A stretch of 64,000 nt of DNA from Conexivisphaerales archaeon (GTDB lineage Archaea; Thermoproteota; Nitrososphaeria; Conexivisphaerales; DTJL01). The notes beneath the pieces are model-generated. The model had not been told where the DNA came from. It made no database searches and was given only the letters and a program-made list of their open reading frames with translations. Within the stretch, counting starts at the first letter, position 1; each line of letters starts with the position of its first letter. The position numbers and the translations under genes are program-made. The stretch is from positions 59,063 through 123,062 of the forward strand of contig JAVYTR010000005.1 in assembly GCA_038728585.1 (NCBI GenBank). Direction: 5' to 3'. This document shows positions 8,855 through 17,382 of this stretch, one piece after another.

Positions 8855-9817
8855 ATGCCTTTTAACCCGTTCAAATCAGCCTCGGAAAAGGGAGACGAAG
8901 ACTTCCAGAAGGCATATGAAAAAGGAGTAAATCTAGGTCCACAGCATTGGGGCGATGCATATCACTATTTTGCTTCAGCAGCAAAGCATTACACAGAGGC
9001 TGGTGACCAGCAAAAGGCTGCAATCTCAACTGCTCTTAGCACCTTATTCATAACCCTAACATCCCCTTCTTCAGAAGGCTGGAAGAAGTGCAGCGAGCAG
9101 CTCTCCGCACTTGGCAGCACACAGCTGAACGTTGGTTTTGCAACTGATTCAGCGTCATTAGCAAATCAGGCAGCGATTATGGCTGCAGAAGCAGAGATAA
9201 TGCCTTCGATAAATGCTTCTACGAGTGACCAGGCCAAGGCTACAAGGCTGAGAGAATTGGCTCAGAAATATGTGGAATTGACGGGCTCAGACCTTGCTCT
9301 CTGGAAGCTTCTGAGGCAGGAGATTGACCCGCAGAGCAAAGCCTATTACCTCATGGGCCTGGCAAGTCTGATAGATGCAAACAGCTTTGTCTATTCTGAC
9401 CCGGAGAAGAGCGTCACTCTCTTCTCTAATGCTATAACAAACTTCGAAGTTGCAGGCAGCGATCCACTCGGTGTGAAGACTAACACATCAGCTAAGGCTG
9501 AAGATATGGCGAAGATAGCAAAGTGCTGGTTCTGCGGCAGAGAGGTGCAGGGGAGAGATGCCAACTTCTTTAAGGTAAATGCGCAGATAACTGCCTACAT
9601 GAGAAGCAAATACGGTAATGAGATGCCAGCATCGATCGATGGACCATCGGTCGTAGCCTGCGCTGCCTGCTATTCAGCTATCCAGAACCTATCTGACATA
9701 GTGGCCCAAAAGTATTACAGGCTTGCTCTGGACGAAATAAATGCTCTCGCAGAAAGAGTAAGCAGACTAGAATCAGAAGTATCACATATGAGAATAACTT
9801 TCACTTCAGGCAGGTGA
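8855..9817 (+). CDS. Unrecognised protein with helical repeats and split zinc-binding site
   Basis: I do not recognise this 320-residue protein. Residues 15-200 are Ala-rich helices that read like TPR-type repeats (AYHYFASAAKHYTEAGDQQKAA; KSVTLFSNAITNFEVAG). A zinc site is formed by C224-x2-C227 (CWFCGRE) and C269-x2-C272 (CAACYSA), 41 residues apart. The C-terminus (about 285-312) is a short coiled coil. There is no signal peptide or membrane segment, so it is probably cytoplasmic. The ATG follows GGGAGGT with good spacing. The next gene starts 4 bases after its stop and also has a zinc ribbon, so the two products likely form a complex. No enzyme motif is visible. Confidence 0.75.
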   Translation: MPFNPFKSASEKGDEDFQKAYEKGVNLGPQHWGDAYHYFASAAKHYTEAGDQQKAAISTALSTLFITLTSPSSEGWKKCSEQLSALGSTQLNVGFATDSASLANQAAIMAAEAEIMPSINASTSDQAKATRLRELAQKYVELTGSDLALWKLLRQEIDPQSKAYYLMGLASLIDANSFVYSDPEKSVTLFSNAITNFEVAGSDPLGVKTNTSAKAEDMAKIAKCWFCGREVQGRDANFFKVNAQITAYMRSKYGNEMPASIDGPSVVACAACYSAIQNLSDIVAQKYYRLALDEINALAERVSRLESEVSHMRITFTSGR

Positions 9818-9821
9818 AGAT

Positions 9822-11375
9822 ATGAACCAGCTTGAGTCGCTGAAATGTTCACAGTGCGGTGCACCTTTACCCCCTTTTCAGTCGGAGATGGTAACCTGTC
9901 CCTATTGCGGAGTGACACAGCAGAGAATAGATGCAGAAAAATATGTTCAGCAGCTGACTGCTGAAGTCTACAGCTGGATAAAATCGATGATCCCAGCAGG
10001 TACTCAAACTATAACTCAGGCAGACCCGATTGCTAGGTCACAGATATTTGAAAGTCTTGTGAGGCCTAGCCTTGAACAGAGGAGCCTTATTATAGATACT
10101 CAGTTCACAAAGGTAGGGGCAAACTGCCTTATTGTCCCACCGTTTGTGACCACAAGCCCTCAGATTGCTGAAATAGCAAGGATGAATTCAAAACAGTATC
10201 TTGAGGACGCATCGAAGTATGAAGGGCTGAGCCCTCTAGCTCAGTCAACCGAGCAGATCTCTCTCATATCGCTCGTTGCTTCCAAGTGTGAGGCGATGGG
10301 ATTTCTGACCAACGTGGCAAGCATACATACGAACAATCAGCTGAGGAGCTATGAACAGGTTTCGAAGAACTTCGATAGAGTTGCTGAAATTCTTTCTGAA
10401 CACCAGAGTTACGCAGGAGTTGCTCTAAGGTCCAAATCATTGGCAAGCATGGCCAGAGCAATAATGCTTTTGCAGAAGGGCCAAGTAAACGATGCAATAG
10501 ACGAGCTTAACACTGCCAGAAGCTATCAGAACGAAGCAGCTAGTGCTCTGGCTTCATCTCCGTCAATGCTCAGCTGGTATGCTGGACTCAAATCAGAAAT
10601 GGTCATGCTCGATTCGTTAAACTCTCTGGCTCAAGGCCTCTCCGCAGCAATATCTTTTGGTCTTAACTACGGGGAAGCTCTTGGTAAGCTGGAGATCTAC
10701 ACAAAGACATACCAGTCTGTTACTTTGCAAGTAAACCAAGCCAACAACGGGCTGAAGCCAGATACCTATCAGTTTGTCGCTCATGCATTCAGGGATATCT
10801 ACAGTGCTAAAGCAGGTCTTTCCTCTGCTCCAAGGATACTGGGTAATGGTCCTTACTGGGCATACTGCTGGCTTGTCGAGCTGAACTACACCTTTGAAAC
10901 AGGGATGCTCTTCATGAAAAAAGGTGTTCCCACGACTGAAAGATTCCTCTTGCCAGCACAGTTTCCTCTCTATTACAAGCAGTTTCAATCTTCACCCCAT
11001 GACTTTGTTCTTGATATATTTTCAGTTAAAGCTCCAAGCAAATTCTGGGACAGGGTTTCAGGAAAAGAAACAGCCTTGACAACAGGCCTTGGATACCAAT
11101 ACCTGTCTCAGCTCAGAACCGAAAGGGTTCCTCCCTCTGCACAGATAATTCCACCCTATTGCACGAAGGTTGATGCAGACAGGGCAGCAAACTATTATCT
11201 GGATTCTGTGAGGAATATGCTTAGAGGTAAACTGAAGCTGAGCATCCCAACAATATCCCAGCCTGTGCTTGCAGGTGGCTCTATTGTAAACGGCAGGCTG
11301 ATAATTCAGGGCATTCCCGATTATATCTGTCCCTACATTGGAGATGAGTCAGCGATAAAGCAGATAAGCTTCTAA
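9822..11375 (+). CDS. Unrecognised zinc-ribbon protein, partner of the preceding gene
   Basis: A 517-residue protein with a clear N-terminal zinc ribbon: C9-x2-C12 and C26-x2-C29 (KCSQCGAPL, TCPYCGVTQ). The rest is mostly helical and Ser/Gln/Ala-rich, with no membrane helix and no known catalytic motif. Residues 190-300 again look like TPR-type helices (MLLQKGQVNDAIDELNTARSY). The ATG at 9822 follows the stop of the upstream gene by 4 bases, so they are co-translated. The ribbon is similar in layout to the second ribbon of the minus-strand gene at 46825. Function unknown; a scaffold or a nucleic-acid or protein-binding adaptor is possible but not shown. Confidence 0.75.
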   Translation: MNQLESLKCSQCGAPLPPFQSEMVTCPYCGVTQQRIDAEKYVQQLTAEVYSWIKSMIPAGTQTITQADPIARSQIFESLVRPSLEQRSLIIDTQFTKVGANCLIVPPFVTTSPQIAEIARMNSKQYLEDASKYEGLSPLAQSTEQISLISLVASKCEAMGFLTNVASIHTNNQLRSYEQVSKNFDRVAEILSEHQSYAGVALRSKSLASMARAIMLLQKGQVNDAIDELNTARSYQNEAASALASSPSMLSWYAGLKSEMVMLDSLNSLAQGLSAAISFGLNYGEALGKLEIYTKTYQSVTLQVNQANNGLKPDTYQFVAHAFRDIYSAKAGLSSAPRILGNGPYWAYCWLVELNYTFETGMLFMKKGVPTTERFLLPAQFPLYYKQFQSSPHDFVLDIFSVKAPSKFWDRVSGKETALTTGLGYQYLSQLRTERVPPSAQIIPPYCTKVDADRAANYYLDSVRNMLRGKLKLSIPTISQPVLAGGSIVNGRLIIQGIPDYICPYIGDESAIKQISF

Positions 11376-11450
11376 CCTTTTCCGTAAGCCAGATTCTTTT
11401 CAGGAACAGAGTATCAGTATTTAATAACCCCAACCAAGGCTGAAGGAGAA

Positions 11451-12119
11451 GTGCAGCTCAGCGACCAAATACATATTATAGATGGGGTTAGAGGAGCCAA
11501 TTCATACCTATACATAGAACCCGGAGCAGCAGCTTTGATTGATACAGGCATGCCAGGAAACGCTGAAAGAATCTTAGATTATATACGAGTAACCGGTTTA
11601 AAGCCAGAGGACCTCAGATACATTGTGCTCACTCATGCAGATGTCGACCATTCTGGTAGCGCCAAGGAGCTTAGGGAGATAACAGGCGCAAAGGTAGCTA
11701 TTCATTCTGCGGATGCTGTTAGGATAGAGGGAAAAACGAAGCTAAAGGAGGTGAAAGGACCTTTTTCGTTCATTTTCAACATTGCAAACGCTTTGATATC
11801 GTTTCAGAATTTTGAGCCTGATATATTGATTAAAGATTCTGATTCTCTGCTTGGCCTGAAAGTGGTCCATACCCCTGGCCATACTGAAGGCAGCGTCTGC
11901 CTTTACAGAGAAAAAGAAGCAATATTTGTAGGCGATGCATTGAGAACGACGAAAAAAGGAAGTCCCAAACTGCCTCCTAGCTTCCTGAGCATCAATATGC
12001 AGCAGGCAAAGGAATCCGTCAGAAGAATTTCTGCACTTGAATATCGTCTGCTTTTGCCCGGTCATGGGAGGCCTATAACCATAGCTGCTTCAGAAAAAGT
12101 AAGAAAGCTGGTGCGCTAG
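11451..12119 (+). CDS. Metallo-beta-lactamase-fold hydrolase
   Basis: A 222-residue single-domain MBL protein. The metal ligands are visible: THADVDHSG near residue 62-70 (H-x-D-x-DH type), TPGHTEGS near 142, VGDAL near 161 and LPGHGRPI near 202. It is most like the glyoxalase II / RNase-independent small-molecule hydrolase branch, and it lacks the beta-CASP domain of RNA nucleases. The start is GTG at 11451 with a TATA-like box (atttaataacc, 11419-11429) about 27 bases upstream, so it is a separate leaderless unit. Possible substrates are thioesters or lactones. The exact substrate is unknown. Confidence 0.85.
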   Translation: MQLSDQIHIIDGVRGANSYLYIEPGAAALIDTGMPGNAERILDYIRVTGLKPEDLRYIVLTHADVDHSGSAKELREITGAKVAIHSADAVRIEGKTKLKEVKGPFSFIFNIANALISFQNFEPDILIKDSDSLLGLKVVHTPGHTEGSVCLYREKEAIFVGDALRTTKKGSPKLPPSFLSINMQQAKESVRRISALEYRLLLPGHGRPITIAASEKVRKLVR

Positions 12120-12262
12120 AAAATATTCCATAGCATGGTTCCTAAAGTCATGGCGGCTTTTTGTAGCAGCTGTTCCTTATGCATTTAACCATCTTTTAGT
12201 GTTATGTCTGGGCGCATAATGTTTATCCATCCAGCCTGCATACCTGGAAACGGTAATAATTT

Positions 12263-12655
12263 ATGGCTGAGAAACTCGTCAAACAAATGGAGAAGAAAAG
12301 AGGGTACATCCTCAGGGGCCATCGTGTACTTGCAGAATACGATTCAAACAAACTCGAATCGTATGATAATTTCTTTAGTAGCGTTATGGTCCGTAAATCT
12401 GCACTTAACAGGAAGACAAAGGAACTCATAGCACTTTCTGTGCTTGCGTCAAGAGGTCTCTTTGATCCTTTCCTGCTGCATGCAGAAAGAGCTTTTAAAG
12501 AAGGAGCGAGCATAAACGAAATCATTGATGCAGTATGCATATCTGGGCTTTACGCTGGCGCTCCCTCCATGCTCTATGCACTACAGTATCTGGATAAAAA
12601 ATTTGGAAAAGTAGCAAAAAAGGGAAATAAGCTCTGGCTAAACTATAAATACTGA
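12263..12655 (+). CDS. Carboxymuconolactone-decarboxylase (CMD/AhpD-like) family protein
   Basis: A 130-residue all-helical CMD-fold protein. The core is ALNRKTKELIALSVLASRG near residue 47-65, followed by LHAERAFKEGASINEIIDAVCISGLYAG near 73-100. The CxxC thiol pair of AhpD-type peroxidase partners is absent (the first helix has SVLASR and DPFLLHA), so a thiol peroxidase role is unlikely. It may be a decarboxylase or lactonase-like enzyme of ring-cleavage pathways, or a protein of unknown role with the fold. The ATG at 12263 is the chosen start. It is followed by the BMP binding-protein gene, which has its own TATA box in the 3' end of this gene. Confidence 0.75.
   Translation: MAEKLVKQMEKKRGYILRGHRVLAEYDSNKLESYDNFFSSVMVRKSALNRKTKELIALSVLASRGLFDPFLLHAERAFKEGASINEIIDAVCISGLYAGAPSMLYALQYLDKKFGKVAKKGNKLWLNYKY
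12641..12652 (+). promoter_or_regulatory. TATA-like box of the BMP binding-protein gene
   Basis: The AT block aactataaatac lies at 28 bases before the ATG at 12675, inside the last codons of the CMD gene. This spacing is the archaeal TATA-to-start distance expected for a leaderless transcript, so the binding protein can be expressed apart from the upstream gene. Confidence 0.5.
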
Positions 12656-12674
12656 AACTATTTCACATGCCGTA

Positions 12675-13742
12675 ATGCGTTCACATCGCTCTGTATCAAG
12701 AGTGGCAATAGTTCTAGCTGTCATAGTAGTTGTCGTCGTGGCAGCAGTAGGTCTGTATTATGTATACGGGACTCAATCAAAGGCACCTACAAGCAAATTC
12801 AAAGTAGCGGAAATTATTCCAGGTTATGTAAACGACCAGAGCTACGCTGAAGCTGGTTACTTGGCACTTCAAGCCTTAAACAGCTCGGAGCATGTTCCTA
12901 TAGCCTACACTGAAAATATACTCAGTCCAACAGCTGCTTTCCAAACCGCGGTGCAACAATACATTAGCGAAGGGTACAATATTATCTATCTGCATGGATC
13001 ACAATTTGCATCCGCAGTAGGTATTGCTCCGAACTCCACAGGCTTGGCATCACAGTATCCCAATGTCGAGTTCATAGTGGAAGCTGATACCCCCGGCCCT
13101 GTTCCAGTTGCGAAGAACGTCTGGGTTATCGACAGAAACTTTGCTCCTGGCTTCTACGTATTCGGGGCTCTGGCTGCGCTAGTTACCAATTCGGATAAGG
13201 TTGGATTCATAAGCGGGCAGCAGCTGCCATTTAGTAATGCTGAAGTTAACGCCGCCATTGCTGCGATGAAAACCATCAACCCGAATATCCAGTTCTATAG
13301 ACAATGGGTGGGCGATTTTACAGACCCAGTTAAAACAGGAGCGGCTGCAAGAACAATGATCGGGCTCGGTGTCGACGTCATACTTTCAGACCAGAACCTT
13401 GGTAATCCAGGCCTCTTCCAAGCGGTTCAAGGCACAAACGTTCTGGTTGCTGTCAAATATACTGACCAGTCCAGTCAGGCACCAAACAATTATCTAACTT
13501 CATATCTTTACAATTTCACACCTCCCTTGCTGTATGTCTATAACCAGATAGCTTCGGGTCATCTTTCTGGTTATTACAGGATTCCGTTCTCCCCAACCGG
13601 AGGCGCTTACATCCAGTTGCCTATCCAGCATGTAAGTGCCAATGTTCAGACTAGGATACAATCAATAATCAGCGGAATAGTTAATGGCTCAATCCAAGTC
13701 CCATGGAACACTACCAATCCTGGTAATGGACCATCTCTTTGA
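12675..13742 (+). CDS. BMP-family ABC transporter substrate-binding protein
   Basis: A 355-residue extracellular binding protein anchored by one N-terminal membrane helix (residues about 9-30, VAIVLAVIVVVVVAAVGLYYVYG), followed by a short Ser/Thr/Pro linker. The lipobox-type Cys is absent, as is common in archaea. The body matches the BMP/Med family: AEIIPGYVNDQSYAEAGYLAL near 44, GYNIIYLHGSQF near 99, DKVGFISGQQLPF near 175 and VDVILSDQNLG near 234. Family members bind nucleosides, purines or related heterocycles. It is convergent to the ATPase and permease genes, only 22 bases from the end of the nearer permease gene, which is unusual because these genes are normally in one operon. No terminator is obvious in the gap. 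Confidence 0.85.
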   Translation: MRSHRSVSRVAIVLAVIVVVVVAAVGLYYVYGTQSKAPTSKFKVAEIIPGYVNDQSYAEAGYLALQALNSSEHVPIAYTENILSPTAAFQTAVQQYISEGYNIIYLHGSQFASAVGIAPNSTGLASQYPNVEFIVEADTPGPVPVAKNVWVIDRNFAPGFYVFGALAALVTNSDKVGFISGQQLPFSNAEVNAAIAAMKTINPNIQFYRQWVGDFTDPVKTGAAARTMIGLGVDVILSDQNLGNPGLFQAVQGTNVLVAVKYTDQSSQAPNNYLTSYLYNFTPPLLYVYNQIASGHLSGYYRIPFSPTGGAYIQLPIQHVSANVQTRIQSIISGIVNGSIQVPWNTTNPGNGPSL

Positions 13743-13764
13743 ATAATAACTTCCACAAGAATTT

Positions 13765-14700
13765 TTATTCCTCTTGCGATTCTCTATCGTAGTTCTTGCC
13801 AAGTGCCTGAGGGAGCTCTGCTGTCCTGTACACCTGTATCAATATTGCGAGAGTAGCTATGAAAGGTGCCATGAGTAAGAAGTCTGCTGGTATGGGCAGA
13901 TTCAGTAGCTGCCCATATATGCTGAACACATCAAACCCGGAGAAGATAAGAGCCGCGAAGAGAGTTTTGATTGGGGCCCAGCCGCCCAGCAATGCCACAG
14001 CTATCGATATCCATCCTCTGCCATTCACCAGCGAATAAGTGTATGCTCCTGTGTAGAAGAAGGGCAGATAAGCTCCGGCCATGCCTATCAGTGCTGAACC
14101 AGCTATGGTAAGCAGATATCTGGTCCTGAATACATTTATCCCAAGTGTATCTGCAACTCTCGGTCTCTCTCCGACCGACCTGACCTTCAATCCATAATCA
14201 GTTTTGTAAAGCAGGTACCAGATTGCTACTGCCAGAACGACGCTGAAATAAAATACACCGTTCTGAGAGAAGAGGATCGGTCCTATGTAAGGCAGCCGGG
14301 ATAGGATAGGAATGTTTACTGGCTGCAGGGTAGGAATCCTGGGCACAATGCTGCCCGTTGAGAACGCAAGCTTGTAGGCATAATTTGCAACCCCCTCCCC
14401 CATTATGAACAGAGAGAGGCCTACTATAAACTGGTTCTGCTTAAGCGTTATACAGAAGAATGCTAGAAGCAGTCCAAAAAGTGCTGCGGTCATCGCTCCG
14501 CCTAACAAACCTAGAAGAAGATTTCCGTTGGTAAAATAGGCGATTAGAAACCCTAAAGACGCACTTGCCTGCATCACCCCTTCGTTAAAGACAAGAAAAA
14601 CACCTGACCTGCCAGAAAGTACCATTCCAAGTCCTGACAGGATGTAAACCACACTTGTGCTGAGGACAAAAGAGAAGAAATCAGCTACTGGCTGAGCCAT
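13765..14700 (-). CDS. BMP-type ABC transporter permease 2
   Basis: A 311-residue membrane permease with about 8-9 helices, of the branched-chain-amino-acid/simple-sugar permease superfamily used by nucleoside (Nup) transporters. Typical features are GRSGVFLVFNEGVMQASASLGF near residue 27 and GLKVRSVGERPRVADTLGIN near 170-190, the coupling region that contacts the ATPase. The ATG at 14700 overlaps the end of the upstream permease gene by 16 bases, so translation is coupled. It pairs with the permease encoded at 14685-15818 to form the heterodimeric channel. Confidence 0.85.
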   Translation of the reverse strand: MAQPVADFFSFVLSTSVVYILSGLGMVLSGRSGVFLVFNEGVMQASASLGFLIAYFTNGNLLLGLLGGAMTAALFGLLLAFFCITLKQNQFIVGLSLFIMGEGVANYAYKLAFSTGSIVPRIPTLQPVNIPILSRLPYIGPILFSQNGVFYFSVVLAVAIWYLLYKTDYGLKVRSVGERPRVADTLGINVFRTRYLLTIAGSALIGMAGAYLPFFYTGAYTYSLVNGRGWISIAVALLGGWAPIKTLFAALIFSGFDVFSIYGQLLNLPIPADFLLMAPFIATLAILIQVYRTAELPQALGKNYDRESQEE

Positions 14701-15818
14701 CTCTTCACCCTCTCCCTATAAACATTCGCAATGAGGATAAGCAGAAGGAGTAGAGCCTCTACTATCAGTCCTAAATCTCCTGGTACCCCTAGGGCTCCCT
14801 GCATCGCACTTATCCCCACTTCTAGCGCTGATATGAAGACAGACGCAATCACCACCGCTACAAGATTCCCTTGTCCTATGAGCGCGACTATATAGCTCAG
14901 AGCTGCATAATTTGACTGCATTCCGTACTGCAGACTGTGCAAAAGACCAGAGACCTGTATGCCTCCTGCCAAGCCTGCAATCCCTCCTCCCGCTATAAGC
15001 GATAATGACGATAGCAGGTCAGTCTTCACCCCGAAGATACGACCGGCCCTCGCGTTAGCCCCAGTAACCCTGAGTTCAAAACCAGAAGAAGTTTTGAACG
15101 TAAAAAAGTACACGAGCAACGGCAGGATTATTGCAAGCAAGATTCCAATATTTACATCTGTCAAGCCTGGTAGGCTTGGTAGGATAAAGGCAGATGATAT
15201 CTGCCTCGTTTGTGGAAATCCAACTTCCGGGTCTCTCAAAGAACCGGTAGCTATGTAAAGAACCAAATAGATCGCTATAAAGTTCATCGATATAGTCGAA
15301 ACTATTTCGTTCACCCTGAACCTGTAGAGCATGAAAGCTGGGATAGCAGCCCAGGCGGCTCCCGCTAGAATGGCTGCAAATACTTCAACAGTTAGTGCTG
15401 CAGCAGGTTGGAGAGATGGCAAGGCTAAAGCTATTACCGCTGATGCCATAGCCCCTGCCAGGAATTGTCCTTCGTTGCCTACGTTGTATTTACCAGCTAC
15501 AAGTGGCACGGTAAATGCCAAAGCCATTAGGAAAAGAGGTATGAACTCCAGCAACAACAATTGTAAGCTAACTCCTGAGCCAAAGGATGCCTGAAAGAGT
15601 ATTGCATATCCGCTGAACGGGTCCTTTCCAGCCAACGCCAAGAGGATACCGACTGCGGCTAACGCTATCATTCCAGAAAGAAGATATGGAAGAATACTAC
15701 CGAGATAATCTCCCAGACGTGAATCTGATGTTCTCGCTTGAGAACCTGCATTCTGCCTGGGCAACTCTTTTTCTTCAACCAAGTTCGCTATTCTCCCGGT
15801 TTCTCGTAGAATGGTCAT
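14685..15818 (-). CDS. BMP-type ABC transporter permease 1
   Basis: A 377-residue inner-membrane permease with about 9-10 helices. The coupling segment SGFELRVTGANARAGRIFGVKTD lies near residue 245-267, and AGKYNVGNEGQFLAGAMAS near 108 is typical of the nucleoside-permease family. The ATG at 15818 would overlap the ATPase gene by 44 bases. An in-frame TTG at 15782 gives an overlap of only about 8 bases and is a reasonable alternative start. The gene lies in the middle of the three-gene leftward operon ATPase, permease 1, permease 2. Confidence 0.85.
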   Translation of the reverse strand: MTILRETGRIANLVEEKELPRQNAGSQARTSDSRLGDYLGSILPYLLSGMIALAAVGILLALAGKDPFSGYAILFQASFGSGVSLQLLLLEFIPLFLMALAFTVPLVAGKYNVGNEGQFLAGAMASAVIALALPSLQPAAALTVEVFAAILAGAAWAAIPAFMLYRFRVNEIVSTISMNFIAIYLVLYIATGSLRDPEVGFPQTRQISSAFILPSLPGLTDVNIGILLAIILPLLVYFFTFKTSSGFELRVTGANARAGRIFGVKTDLLSSLSLIAGGGIAGLAGGIQVSGLLHSLQYGMQSNYAALSYIVALIGQGNLVAVVIASVFISALEVGISAMQGALGVPGDLGLIVEALLLLLILIANVYRERVKRWLSQ

Positions 15819-17334
15819 CTGCTACGTTTGCCAGCATCTTCTTGCCAATTTCATACCTGTCAAAATTATTCCTATCAAAGTTCCCTGTTATTTCTCCCTT
15901 TGAGATAACCACTATTCTATCACTTACAGTCATCAGCTCATCCAAATCTTCTGAAACGAAGAGGATTCCACATCCTTCCCTTTTGAGGTCGATGAACTTG
16001 TTCAGTACAAAATTTGTACTTCTTATATCAAGTCCCCTGGTTGGATTGTGTGCGAGAACGACCCTGGGCTGGACAAGCATGGACCTTGCGAGAAGCAGTT
16101 TCTGGATATTGCCTCCAGATAGTTTCCAAGCTGGCGACGTTATGGTATCGGCTTTGATTTGAAATGTGTCCACTAGGACAGCTGCCTTTGCCCTCATCGT
16201 TTCATTATCAAGTAGACCAGCTTTTGCAAACGGTTCTCTCTTGTGATGCCCAAGAGTTATGTTTTCAGCTATGCTCATTGAAGGAAGAATGCCGTCATAG
16301 ATTCGGTCCTCTGGGATGTATCTGACTCCAAGCTGAATAAGCTGTGAGGCATCGAGCGTTGACGCATCCTTTCCCATTATACTCATCTTCCCTGAAGAAG
16401 GTTTTCTGACCCCTGCAATTAACTCGATAAGCTCCTTCTGTCCATTACCAGAGATACCCGCGATGCCCACTATCTCGCCTTCACACAGTATGAGGCTAAC
16501 TTTCCTCAAAAGATGAACGTTTTTTCTATCTGTAACGCTAACATCTTCAAGTTTTACCAGAATGTTGGAAGGATCCTCCGATATCTTCCACGACTCAACC
16601 TTAAGAGGCTCTACGGTTTTGTCTCCTATCATCATCCTTATGACTTCATCTTCATTGACCTCTTCCTTCTCAAAACTCCCGACAGCCTGTCCGCCCCTCA
16701 GTATTGCTATTCGGTCTGCAACTTGCATGACTTCCTTTATCTTGTGTGTGATGAACACGATTGCAAGTCCACCTTTTACAAGTCTTTTAACCGCTGTGAA
16801 GAGTAAGTCAATCTCTTGCGGAGTCAGATTTGTAGTCGGTTCATCAAGTATCAGAAGACTGGGTCGCCTAAAGATAGCTTTGATTATCTCTACCTTTTGC
16901 TGTTCTCCAACTTGCAGTTTTTTGACCTTAACGTCTAGTGGTACATCAAACCCATAATCAGCTATTATCTGCTGAATAATTTTTCTAGCAGATTCTTCCC
17001 TGGCTTTGGTCCCTAAAACTACGTTTTCGTAGACACTAAAATTGTCAATGAGCTGGAAATGCTGGTGCACAGCAACAATGCCATGTCGCAAGGCGTCGCT
17101 TGGAGATCGAAATACGACTTCCTCATTTTCAATTTCTATTTTACCTGAATCTGGTTGATAAAGACCGGAGAGTATGTTCATGAGAGTTGTTTTGCCTGCA
17201 CCGTTCTCGCCTAAAAGAGCAGTTACTTTTCCTTTCTCGATCTTGAGGCTTACATTGCTCAGTGCTATGTTTGCTCCGAACGATTTGCTTATGTTCTGCA
17301 TCTTCACGAAACCGTTCTGCATGTATCTAGCCAA
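15775..17334 (-). CDS. BMP-type ABC transporter ATP-binding protein (two ABC domains)
   Basis: A 519-residue tandem ABC ATPase of the simple-sugar/nucleoside importer group. The first half has Walker A GENGAGKT near residue 39-46 and a weakened signature (KLQVGEQQK) before LLILDEPTTNL. The second half has a degenerate Walker A (GISGNGQKE near 293) and a canonical signature LSGGNIQK near 407. This half-and-half arrangement is normal for the family. The start is TTG at 17334, with ATG at 17322 possible; a TATA-like block on the minus strand lies at about 17347-17362. It powers import by the two downstream permeases, with the binding protein from 12675-13742. Confidence 0.88.
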   Translation of the reverse strand: MARYMQNGFVKMQNISKSFGANIALSNVSLKIEKGKVTALLGENGAGKTTLMNILSGLYQPDSGKIEIENEEVVFRSPSDALRHGIVAVHQHFQLIDNFSVYENVVLGTKAREESARKIIQQIIADYGFDVPLDVKVKKLQVGEQQKVEIIKAIFRRPSLLILDEPTTNLTPQEIDLLFTAVKRLVKGGLAIVFITHKIKEVMQVADRIAILRGGQAVGSFEKEEVNEDEVIRMMIGDKTVEPLKVESWKISEDPSNILVKLEDVSVTDRKNVHLLRKVSLILCEGEIVGIAGISGNGQKELIELIAGVRKPSSGKMSIMGKDASTLDASQLIQLGVRYIPEDRIYDGILPSMSIAENITLGHHKREPFAKAGLLDNETMRAKAAVLVDTFQIKADTITSPAWKLSGGNIQKLLLARSMLVQPRVVLAHNPTRGLDIRSTNFVLNKFIDLKREGCGILFVSEDLDELMTVSDRIVVISKGEITGNFDRNNFDRYEIGKKMLANVADDHSTRNRENSELG

Positions 17335-17346
17335 GCCGGACCGACT

Positions 17347-17362
17347 CGTTTATGAATATTTC
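17347..17362 (-). promoter_or_regulatory. TATA-like promoter of the ABC transporter operon
   Basis: On the minus strand the sequence gaaatattcataaacg precedes the TTG start at 17334 by about 20-25 bases. This is a fair archaeal TATA position and would drive the ATPase and both permeases as one transcript. Confidence 0.4.
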
Positions 17363-17382
17363 TAACTAGCAACCTATTCGTG

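Noticed and set aside
12204..12431. 75-codon frame before the CMD-like gene
   Set aside because: Overlaps the well supported CMD-fold gene in another frame and shows no coding features.
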